A stretch of 64,000 bases of DNA from a bacterium (GTDB taxonomy: Bacteria; Zhuqueibacterota; Zhuqueibacteria; Residuimicrobiales; Residuimicrobiaceae): the NCBI GenBank assembly GCA_029554865.1, contig JAKPUX010000056.1:1-64000 (forward strand), in the 5' to 3' direction. The position numbers were made by a program, and so were the translations under genes. The notes beneath the pieces were generated by a model that had not been told where the DNA came from, made no database searches, and saw only the letters and a list, made by a program, of their open reading frames with translations. Every line of letters begins with the position of its first letter. The stretch's first letter is position 1. Of the stretch, positions 57,657-64,000 are shown in pieces.

Positions 57657-58557
57657 AGTTATCTTCCCGCTCGCCATTGATATAGGCGAAAAAGCGTGTC
57701 TGAAGCTCAGCCGCCACCGGGCCGCACTTGCCGCTGCCGATGACGACGTGATCTATGGAGCGAATCGGGGTGATCTCCGCGGCCGAGCCGGTGAAAAAGA
57801 CCTCGTCGGCGATATAGAGCAGCTCGCGCGGCAGGACGGTCTCCTTGACCGGCAAAGCCATTTCGGCGCAGAGCTTGATCACGCTGTCGCGGGTGATGCC
57901 GCTGAGGATGCTGGCCGAAACCGGCGGGGTATAGACGACGCCGTCACGGACGACAAAAAGATTCTCGCCGCTGCCCTCGCTCACCTGGCCATTGACATCC
58001 AGGGCGATGCCCTCGACGTAATGGTCGGCGAGGGCCTCCTGCTTGATCAGAGCCGAATTCATATAATTGCCGGCCGCCTTGGCCATGGCCGGCAGGGTGT
58101 TGGGGGCCATGCGCTGCCAGGAGGAGACGCGCACATCCACGCCCGCGGCGAGGGCCTCGTCGCCGAGATACTTGCCCCAGTTGAGGCCGCCAATGGCGAC
58201 ATCGACCGGGCATTTGCGCGGATCAACGCCGAGGGAGTGATAGCCGCGGTAGACGATCGGCCGCAGATAGGCGGCAGGGAACTGGTTGATTTTAATGAGG
58301 TCGTTGCAAGCCTGCACCAGCTCCTCCACGGAGTAGGGCACGGTCATGCGGTAAATCTTGGCGGAATCGACAAGCCGGCGGATATGCTCCCGCAGGCGGA
58401 AAATCATCGGCCCCTTGGGCGTGTCGTAACAGCGCAGCCCTTCAAAAACGCTGGAACCGTAATGGACGACATGGGACATGACATGAATTGTGGCCTCCTG
58501 CCAGGGGATGAAGCGGCCGTTCATCCAGATCTTGCTCTTTTCATCTCTTGCATCCAT
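57631..58557 (-). CDS. ilvE: Branched-chain amino acid aminotransferase
   Basis: A 308-residue class IV PLP enzyme that makes leucine, isoleucine and valine from their keto acids. Motifs are IWMNGRFIPWQEATIHVMSH, HYGSSVFEGLRCY, AYLRPIVYRGY, and NYMNSALIKQEA with the PLP-binding Lys. ALDVNGQVSEGSGENLFVV and FFTGSAAEITPI hold the phosphate-binding residues. AGGAG lies 7 bases before the ATG; a GTG directly ahead is an alternative. A D-amino-acid aminotransferase is less likely given the FEGLRCY and Gly-Ser-Gly-Glu-Asn pattern. Confidence 0.93.
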   Translation of the reverse strand: MDARDEKSKIWMNGRFIPWQEATIHVMSHVVHYGSSVFEGLRCYDTPKGPMIFRLREHIRRLVDSAKIYRMTVPYSVEELVQACNDLIKINQFPAAYLRPIVYRGYHSLGVDPRKCPVDVAIGGLNWGKYLGDEALAAGVDVRVSSWQRMAPNTLPAMAKAAGNYMNSALIKQEALADHYVEGIALDVNGQVSEGSGENLFVVRDGVVYTPPVSASILSGITRDSVIKLCAEMALPVKETVLPRELLYIADEVFFTGSAAEITPIRSIDHVVIGSGKCGPVAAELQTRFFAYINGEREDNYGWNHYVR

Positions 58558-58600
58558 CACCTACTCCTCTTTTCGGGTTCGCGATATGCCAGACGGCTGC

Positions 58601-60298
58601 TCAGCGCAGATCCTTGGCGCGAAGCTGTATCGTCTTGCGGCCGTTGTATTCATTCTCTTCGATGACGTAGACCAGGTCCAGGCCGCTCTCCGCCTGCTGC
58701 ACCCTGGGCAGGTAGTGGCCCATGCCGAAGCCGATCACCTCGAAAGCGGCCCCGGCGTCGCGGACCTTGAATTTGAGATGGTTGCCGCCGACGATAGTGG
58801 GGGTGCCCAGGACCTGAAGATTGCGGCTCATGAAAACCGGGCGCGTGTTGAGCGGCCCGAAGGGGGCGAACATGCGCAGCAGTTTGAGAAAGAGGGCGTC
58901 GATTTCGTGCAGGCGAAGCTCCGCGTCGATGGTCAGCTTGGGGATGAGCTGCTCCGGCACAAGCCGGCCGGCCGCCACTTTCTCGAAGCGCTCGTGAAAG
59001 GCCGGAATGTTCTCCTCGGCGATGGAGAGCCCGGCGGCATATTTATGCCCCCCGAAGCCGATGAGCAGATCCTCGCACTGCTTGAGGGCGTCATGCAGAT
59101 CAAACCCCTCGATGCTGCGCGCCGAGCCCTTGCCGACGCCGTTGTCGACCGAGATCAGCACCGTCGGCCGGTAAAAGCGTTCGACCACCCGCGAGGCAAC
59201 GATGCCGATCACCCCCGGATGCCAGCCGCGTTGATGGAGAATAAGGGAGCGGGCGCGGCCCTCCGCGTACTGTTCCTCAGCGATGGTGAGGGCCTGGCGG
59301 AAGGTCTCCTCGTCGACATTCTTGCGGTGACGGTTTTCCATTTCCAGGACATTGGCGATTTCGGCCGCCTCGGCGGGGTCCTCAGTCGTGAGCAGCTTGA
59401 CTGCCCGCTCGGCATCCCCCATACGGCCGACGGCATTGATCCTCGGCGCGACGATGAAGACGATATGGCCGGTGCTGACCTCCTTGCCGCCGAGCCCCGC
59501 CACCTGGAGCAGGGCCTTGATGCCGATGTTCTCGCTCTCGTTGAGGCGTTCGATCCCCTCCTTGACGAAAACGCGGTTTTCGTCGACCAGGGGGACAATG
59601 TCCGCGGCTGTGCCGATGGCCACCAGCTCGAGATAGTTTTCGAGGATGGAGAGGTCGATCTCCATGCGCAGCAGCAGCCCCTGACAGAGCTTGTAGGTCA
59701 CACCGACCCCGGCGAGTTCACGGAAGGGATAGGGCGAATCCCCCACCTTGGGATCGATGACAGCATAGGCATCGGGAAGGGTCTCCCCCGGCTCGTGATG
59801 GTCGCAGACGATGACATCGATGCCCAGATTGCGTGCGGCATCGATCTCAAGATGGCCGGTGATGCCGCAGTCGACGGTGATGATCAGGTTGGTCCCCGAC
59901 TTTTGCGCCGCCTCGATGCCAGCGATCGAAAGGCCGTAGCCCTCGCTCTGCCGGTCCGGGATGTAATAGCCGACCTGCGCTCCCAGCTCCTTGAGGATCA
60001 GATAGAGGAAGGAGACCGAGGTGATGCCATCGACATCGTAATCCCCGTAGATGAGGATCTTTTCGTCGGAGAGGACAGCCCTGCGCAGCCGGTCGACGCC
60101 GCGCTGCATATCATCCAGAATGAAGGGATCGTAGAGCAGATCAAGGGAGGGTTCGAAAAAGCGGCGCGCCGTATCGACCTCGGTGATGCCCCGGCAGAGC
60201 AGCATTCTGGCGATGACAGGAGGAATGCGCAGCGACTGCGAGAGCTTGTTCACCTCATCCGCTGAAACCTGATCCAGGACGTCCCACCTGAGTTCCAT
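58601..60298 (-). CDS. recJ: Single-stranded-DNA exonuclease RecJ
   Basis: A 565-residue 5'-3' exonuclease for recombination and mismatch repair. DHH-family motifs are YGDYDVDGITSVSF, ITVDCGITG, VCDHHEPGE, AVIDPKVGDSPYPFRELAG and the DHHA1 motif GFGGHKYAAGLS. A C-terminal OB-fold completes the usual layout. ACAGGGG lies before the ATG of MELRWDVLDQVSADEVNKL; the open frame continues upstream without conserved sequence. The next gene upstream is rnpB. Confidence 0.94.
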   Translation of the reverse strand: MELRWDVLDQVSADEVNKLSQSLRIPPVIARMLLCRGITEVDTARRFFEPSLDLLYDPFILDDMQRGVDRLRRAVLSDEKILIYGDYDVDGITSVSFLYLILKELGAQVGYYIPDRQSEGYGLSIAGIEAAQKSGTNLIITVDCGITGHLEIDAARNLGIDVIVCDHHEPGETLPDAYAVIDPKVGDSPYPFRELAGVGVTYKLCQGLLLRMEIDLSILENYLELVAIGTAADIVPLVDENRVFVKEGIERLNESENIGIKALLQVAGLGGKEVSTGHIVFIVAPRINAVGRMGDAERAVKLLTTEDPAEAAEIANVLEMENRHRKNVDEETFRQALTIAEEQYAEGRARSLILHQRGWHPGVIGIVASRVVERFYRPTVLISVDNGVGKGSARSIEGFDLHDALKQCEDLLIGFGGHKYAAGLSIAEENIPAFHERFEKVAAGRLVPEQLIPKLTIDAELRLHEIDALFLKLLRMFAPFGPLNTRPVFMSRNLQVLGTPTIVGGNHLKFKVRDAGAAFEVIGFGMGHYLPRVQQAESGLDLVYVIEENEYNGRKTIQLRAKDLR

Positions 60299-60384
60299 AA
60301 ACCCCTGTCTCCATCCAATTATCCGGTGACTTGCCACCATGATTGAGGACCGGAAGAGGAACCCTCCGGTCACGAAATAAAAAT

Positions 60385-60763
60385 GCTCCAAAGCGGGACG
60401 ATAAGCCGAATTCTGTCCCCCCGCCTGGGCGGGGGTGGTGATCATCTATCTGGGATGCGGATTGCTCCGCACCTCGAGCAGCCTACCCGAGGGTCAAGCG
60501 AGGCGAGCAGCCTCTTCCCTCTTATTTGGCCTTGCTCCGGGTGGGGTTTACCCTGCTCCCGATGTCGCCATCGGGACGGTGAGCTCTTACCTCGCCCTTT
60601 CACCTTAACCCCGGCCTGAGCCGGGGATGTCTGCTTTCTGTGGCACTTTCCCCGCCTCACGGCGGGTCCGCGTTACGGACCACCCTGCTCTGCGGAGTTC
60701 GGACTTTCCTCACCCCCTCCTGCATGGCAGAAAGGAGCGCGATCACCTGTCCTGCTTTGGAGC
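60385..60763 (-). ncRNA. rnpB: RNase P RNA (bacterial type A)
   Basis: The catalytic RNA that trims the 5' ends of precursor tRNAs. The ends pair as a perfect 10-base P1 helix (GCTCCAAAGC with GCTTTGGAGC). On the - strand the 5' half has the universal GAGGAAAGTCCGAACTC and GCAGGGTGG, and the 3' half has AGGCTGCTCGAGG and the terminal ACAGAATTCGGCTTA. The loops GGGTAAACCCC and the hairpins rich in GGGG/CCCC fit the other helices. The T-rich ATTTTTATTT after P1 probably ends transcription. Short frames inside it are not genes. Confidence 0.96.
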
Positions 60764-60773
60764 AAATACTCGC

Positions 60774-61511
60774 TTACTGCTGATGCCCTTCGCAAACCGT
60801 CATGCGCTCGGGGTCGTAGAGCATGATGCGCCCGCACACCTCGCAGAGGAAGAGGTGGTTCATCATGCGGATCTCGAGGCCGCGCTGGGGCGGGATGCGG
60901 GTGGAGCATTGGCTGCACGAACCCTCCTTGAGAAAGGCGACGGCGATGCCGCCGCGACCGATGCGGGTCCGTTCGTAGGTACTGTAGACCGGTCTGGGGA
61001 TGCGGGCGACAATTTCCTGCCGCTGCTGCTGCAGCCTCTCCTCTTTCGCCCGCGTCACCGCCAGCATGGCCTGCAATCGGCTCTCGGCCTCATCCCGCTG
61101 CCCCTGCAGCTCGGCCAGCCCGGGCTGCAGACCCTCGATCTCGCTGTGCAGCTGCTTTTCCCTCTCCTCCATCTCCAGCATCTCGAATTCGCGGTTCTCG
61201 ATGGCGGACTGGGTGGTCTCAATCTCGAGGGTAATGGCGTCATATTCCTTGTTGGTCTTGACCTGATAGAGCTGGTTCTGGTATTTTTTCAGCTTGTCGC
61301 GCAGGGAGGCCACCTCCAGGGCCCCGCTCTCGCGTCCGAGCCGGCTGGTCTTGAGCTGGTCGTGCTTCTCCGCGATGCTCTCTTCCAGCTGGGCAATCTC
61401 CCGGTTGAGGCTGGCGATGCGTTGGGGGAGATCGCCCTTGGACTGTTCCAGGGCGCGCAGTTCGCAATCGACATCCTGCAAATTGATTAAAGCTGCCAGG
61501 GTATCTCTCAA
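60774..61511 (-). CDS. Coiled-coil C4 zinc-ribbon protein
   Basis: A 245-residue protein with a long coiled coil (about 10-170, rich in Glu, Lys, Gln and Leu) and a C-terminal zinc ribbon: CSQCSTRIPPQ and CEVCGRIMLYD. It belongs to the zf-RING_7/CdsZ-like group, which is often encoded near rnpB; members have been proposed to act on the ribosome or cell division, without firm proof. The start is TTG with GGAG 8 bases upstream. It ends only 11 bases before rnpB, so both may be co-transcribed. Confidence 0.85.
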   Translation of the reverse strand: MRDTLAALINLQDVDCELRALEQSKGDLPQRIASLNREIAQLEESIAEKHDQLKTSRLGRESGALEVASLRDKLKKYQNQLYQVKTNKEYDAITLEIETTQSAIENREFEMLEMEEREKQLHSEIEGLQPGLAELQGQRDEAESRLQAMLAVTRAKEERLQQQRQEIVARIPRPVYSTYERTRIGRGGIAVAFLKEGSCSQCSTRIPPQRGLEIRMMNHLFLCEVCGRIMLYDPERMTVCEGHQQ

Positions 61512-61932
61512 GGTTTTTTCTCCTGTCTTTCCGGATGGCGGCCGGAATAATATACATAAAAAAAGTGCACCTGGACGGGATGCACTTTCAAATCAGAACC
61601 GGCTGGCGCGCGGCGCCGCAAGGCCTTCTTTTTCGGGCGATTTCACAAGGGGGGTATTTATCACGCGCACGACCAACTTCATGGCTGCAAAGAACTAGAG
61701 GTCAAGTCTCCCTCCTGCAATCCTGGAACTGTACACTTTTGCTGTAATCGATAAAACGGAGCTGCTTCGCTTCAGAATCCCGAATGAGGCATCTTGTGGC
61801 GGTTGATCACGCAAAAGGCAAGTGCGATTGCAGGGGTGGGGAAACGGTTTATTCAAAAAGTAATCAAAAGTACAGCTTTATAGGCTAAAATGCAAGAGAA
61901 AACTTGCCGGAAGCGGGGAGATGATGAAAAAA
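61512..61932. other. Gene-free 421-base gap
   Basis: No convincing coding frame. It holds a - strand terminator-like hairpin at its left end and some AT-rich sequence. A small RNA or a long 3' untranslated region of the gene to the right are both possible; no known RNA family was recognised. Confidence 0.5.
61558..61588 (-). terminator. Rho-independent terminator on the - strand
   Basis: Stem AAAGTGCA / TGCACTTT with an 11-base loop; read on the - strand it is followed by seven T. It lies 345 bases after the stop of the M29-like gene, unusually far, and just upstream of the zinc-ribbon gene. Confidence 0.65.
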
Positions 61933-63099
61933 TCAGGCCGTGGGTGTGAAATCGAGATAGCGCCCGCTGCGGATGACCTCATCCTCGCGGCCGTCGGGAT
62001 AGTGCAGCTTGACCGAGGCGACCTCGATCAGGGGCTGGGTCTGGGGGATGTAGATGCGGTCGATGTGGACCAGGGCCTGGGGCGAAGAAAACTGGCCCGC
62101 TCCGACGAATCCCCCAAAATGGTCGCTGCGGCCGAAGGCGATATGCAGCCCCAGCTTCTCGTCGAGGAGGATCTCACCGACCGGTTCGACCCCAAAGTCA
62201 GCGAGCACTCCGAATCCCAGCTCGGCGATATTGCCATAGGCCGGTTCGGCCAGGAGCCGCTCGTTCTCGACCCGGGCGGCCGGGCCGGAGCCGAAGGCGC
62301 TGCGGGCGCGGTTCTTCTCCACATGGTAGAGGACGATCTCGCCGCCGAACTGGACCGGAAGTTCGCCGCGGGTGCGGCTCGGGGGCTCATTCTCCCCCTC
62401 GTAGGGGACGATGTAGGCCTCGCCGCTGGGGAGATTGCCGACCATGCCCGCCTCGGGAAATCGGCCTGCGCTGATGTGGGTGGCGCGATAGCGCAGATCG
62501 ATGTCAAAAAAGTAGTGGTCGATGCCGCGCACCAGGAAAAGGATGCTGGCGGATTCAGCCGGATCCAGTTTCTCCTTGAGCAGATTCAGCCGGCGCGCCA
62601 CTTCGGCATAATCGATCTGCAGGGCGGGAATCATCTCAGCGGAAAAGCCGGGCATGGTCGCGGCCCGAAAACCGTGGCTCCGCGCCGCGATTTTCAGGGG
62701 TGCGGTGGCCGAATATTCGGTGGGGGCGATGAAGAGCTGGCAGCCGGCAAAGAGGGCGGCGGTTTCGGTGCGGCCGGGACGGCCGCGCAGCCCCTGCGCC
62801 GTCTCCGGCAGAGGCCCCTCGAGAAGGTAGCAGAATTCGGGCAGATCTCCGTTGTTGGTGCCGACCGCCTCATAGGCGACAAGCAGAACCTCCTCCAGCC
62901 TGAGCTGGCTGGCGCCTGCGGCCAGGCTCGCTTTCATCTCGGCGGCAAAGTCGCGGCGGGTCCGCCAGGGCTCATTATCGGCCTCGCGGGCGGAGGGGAG
63001 ATCGACCAGAACGGCCAGCTTCCGGTCCTGCGGCAGCGGCGGAAACACCGATGAAACGAGACTGATCAGCTGCGCTGAGGTCAGCTTGTGCGGCGCCAT
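61933..63099 (-). CDS. M29-aminopeptidase/NicX-like metalloprotein
   Basis: A 388-residue protein resembling the thermophilic aminopeptidase (M29) and NicX fold. The suggestive segments are GNLPSGEAYIVPYEGE, ENERLLAEPAYGNIAELGFG, EILLDEKLGLHIAFGRSDHF and FGG, which hold candidate Glu, His and Asp metal ligands in the family order, and a C-terminal LVHIDRIYIP. The N-terminal half is more divergent and shows no motif I know. Peptidase or dioxygenase activity cannot be decided. AGGAAAAG precedes the ATG. Confidence 0.6.
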   Translation of the reverse strand: MAPHKLTSAQLISLVSSVFPPLPQDRKLAVLVDLPSAREADNEPWRTRRDFAAEMKASLAAGASQLRLEEVLLVAYEAVGTNNGDLPEFCYLLEGPLPETAQGLRGRPGRTETAALFAGCQLFIAPTEYSATAPLKIAARSHGFRAATMPGFSAEMIPALQIDYAEVARRLNLLKEKLDPAESASILFLVRGIDHYFFDIDLRYRATHISAGRFPEAGMVGNLPSGEAYIVPYEGENEPPSRTRGELPVQFGGEIVLYHVEKNRARSAFGSGPAARVENERLLAEPAYGNIAELGFGVLADFGVEPVGEILLDEKLGLHIAFGRSDHFGGFVGAGQFSSPQALVHIDRIYIPQTQPLIEVASVKLHYPDGREDEVIRSGRYLDFTPTA

Positions 63100-63449
63100 A
63101 CTTTTCCTGTTCTGTCAGTGCTCTGGATGCAGAATTGTTATAACTTAGCCGCAAATTGCCATAAAAACAAGAATTTTTTTACCCAAAATGCGCCGGAATT
63201 GAAGAGTGGGGGTGCCGGTGCGCAGGGCCAGGTGTCAGGTGAGAGCCAGAGTTCAATTCAGGAGTGGGGGTGCCGGTGCGCAGGGTGCACCCGCACAGGG
63301 GGCTGAGTTGATTATCTGCTTGCGCGGAATCCATATTATCGCTATTTTCATGCGTGGGACGGCTTTAACCGCACACGCTCCTGATCCGGCCCGTCGTCCT
63401 GCCGCAAATGACCCGACTTACCAGTCTTTTTTCATAGTGGAGGTTCCCC
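63100..63449. other. Gene-free 350-base gap between divergent genes
   Basis: It contains an AT-rich stretch near the M29-like gene start, a 58-base tandem repeat, and then the upstream region of the aldo/keto reductase gene. No open frame looks real. Confidence 0.6.
63204..63285 (+). repeat. Two copies of a 24-base direct repeat
   Basis: The block starting GAGTGGGGGTGCCGGTGCGC and ending AGGG is identical at 63204-63227 and 63262-63285. The preceding AATT context is also shared, so this is a 58-base tandem duplication whose spacer has diverged. Confidence 0.85.
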
Positions 63450-64000
63450 ATGAAAGATCAGATCAGCCGCAGAGGTTTTCTCAGGGATGCCGCGGCCGCA
63501 GGGCTGCTCCTCGGCGCCGCCAGCTTGCCGGCCTCTGCCCCGGCCCAGGACAAGGAGAAGAAAGAGGAACCAGCCATCCGTCATCGCACCCTCGGCAAAA
63601 CCGGCCTGGAGATGACCATCCTCGGCTATGGGGCCATGCGCACCTCCGATCCCGCCGTCATCCGGCAGGCCATCGATATGGGCATCAACAACATCGATAC
63701 CGCACGCGGCTATATGGACGGCCACAACGAGGAGATCGTCGCCAAGGCCGTCGGCGAACTGCGCAAGCGGGTGGTCATCACCACCAAGATCCGCGTCGGC
63801 ACCAAAGAACGGATGAGCGCCGACCTCGACGCCAGCCTCGCCGCCCTCAATACCGATTATATCGATATCCTGCTCCTGCACGGTCTCAAACGCGACGAGG
63901 AGGTGCTGAACGAGGAGTGGATCGGCATGCTGACCGAGGCCAAAAAAGCGGGCAAGGTGCGCTTCGCCGGCTTTTCGACCCACAACAACATGGCCGGAAC
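63450..64000 (+). CDS. Tat-exported aldo/keto reductase (partial, cut by window end)
   Basis: The first 183 residues of an aldo/keto reductase. The N-terminus is a twin-arginine signal (SRRGFLRDAAAAGLLLGAAS, then ASAPAQ), so it is folded in the cytoplasm and exported. The barrel begins with RTLGKTGLEMTILGYGAMR and keeps the catalytic Asp and Tyr (NNIDTARGYMDG), Lys (ITTKIRV) and His (LLLHGL). AKR proteins with Tat signals in FCB bacteria often carry a C-terminal ferredoxin domain, which here would lie beyond the edge. GTGGAGG precedes the ATG. Confidence 0.9.
   Translation, partial: MKDQISRRGFLRDAAAAGLLLGAASLPASAPAQDKEKKEEPAIRHRTLGKTGLEMTILGYGAMRTSDPAVIRQAIDMGINNIDTARGYMDGHNEEIVAKAVGELRKRVVITTKIRVGTKERMSADLDASLAALNTDYIDILLLHGLKRDEEVLNEEWIGMLTEAKKAGKVRFAGFSTHNNMAG

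Noticed and set aside
60383-60660. Short open frames on both strands
   Set aside because: They lie within the RNase P RNA gene, whose conserved sequence and P1 pairing explain the region.
63204-63285. CRISPR-like repeat
   Set aside because: Only two copies with a 34-base spacer, no third repeat and no cas gene anywhere in the window.

Overview
This is a GC-rich, gene-dense bacterial chromosome segment with about 49 protein genes and one structured RNA gene. Three things suggest a Gram-negative, probably environmental member of the FCB superphylum: a type IX-style C-terminal sorting domain on a secreted glycosidase, two TonB-dependent receptors with carboxypeptidase-like plug extensions, and an FCB-type SecA. 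The sorting-domain wording resembles that of candidate phylum KSB1 and Calditrichota, but this placement is inference. No CRISPR array, tRNA, transposase or phage gene was seen.

Region 1 (1-20.3 kb). After a class II aldolase gene on the + strand, everything to 20.1 kb lies on the - strand and reads as one catabolic block. Transcription starts at a GntR/LacI-type regulator whose promoter carries a palindromic operator. Then come the four enzymes of the inositol pathway known from Thermotoga maritima (IolG, IolM, IolN, IolO), a ribose-type ABC importer, a zinc polyol dehydrogenase, an organophosphate:phosphate antiporter, a PfkB kinase, a beta-propeller phytase, a TonB-dependent receptor and a secreted GH43 enzyme. 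The likely theme is capture of plant phytate, release of inositol and its phosphates, import, and oxidation to tagaturonate.

Region 2 (20.3-37.6 kb). An SDR39U1-type epimerase and a second TonB receptor are followed by a respiratory island. It has one standard cytochrome bd oxidase (cydAB) and two bd-like two-subunit complexes carrying c-type haem, one of them with eight CXXCH sites on the CydA-like subunit. Between them lie a UbiA prenyltransferase, a tocopherol-cyclase-like protein, a GH5 cellulase-like lipoprotein, a small secreted protein and a ferritin-like protein.

Region 3 (37.7-50.7 kb). Mostly housekeeping: an alkaline-phosphatase-superfamily metalloenzyme, a half-size TauE/SafE protein, a SpoIID-domain lipoprotein, era, a zinc-ribbon protein, proS, a Cys-rich unknown and a sodium:solute symporter. 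Then comes a run of xerC, hpf, hprK and mannose-type PTS IIA and IIB genes with no PTS permease, which suggests a regulatory PTS.

Region 4 (50.7-64 kb). The secA gene encodes about 2062 residues, more than twice the usual length. The extra length comes from two expanded zones built of degenerate repeats of normal SecA segments. It is followed by nusB, ilvE, recJ, the RNase P RNA gene, a coiled-coil zinc-ribbon protein, an M29-aminopeptidase-like protein and the start of a Tat-exported aldo/keto reductase cut by the window edge.

Start codons were set by ribosome-binding sites where visible. The strongest candidates for new biology are the phytate/inositol locus, the giant SecA and the haem-c bd-like complexes.
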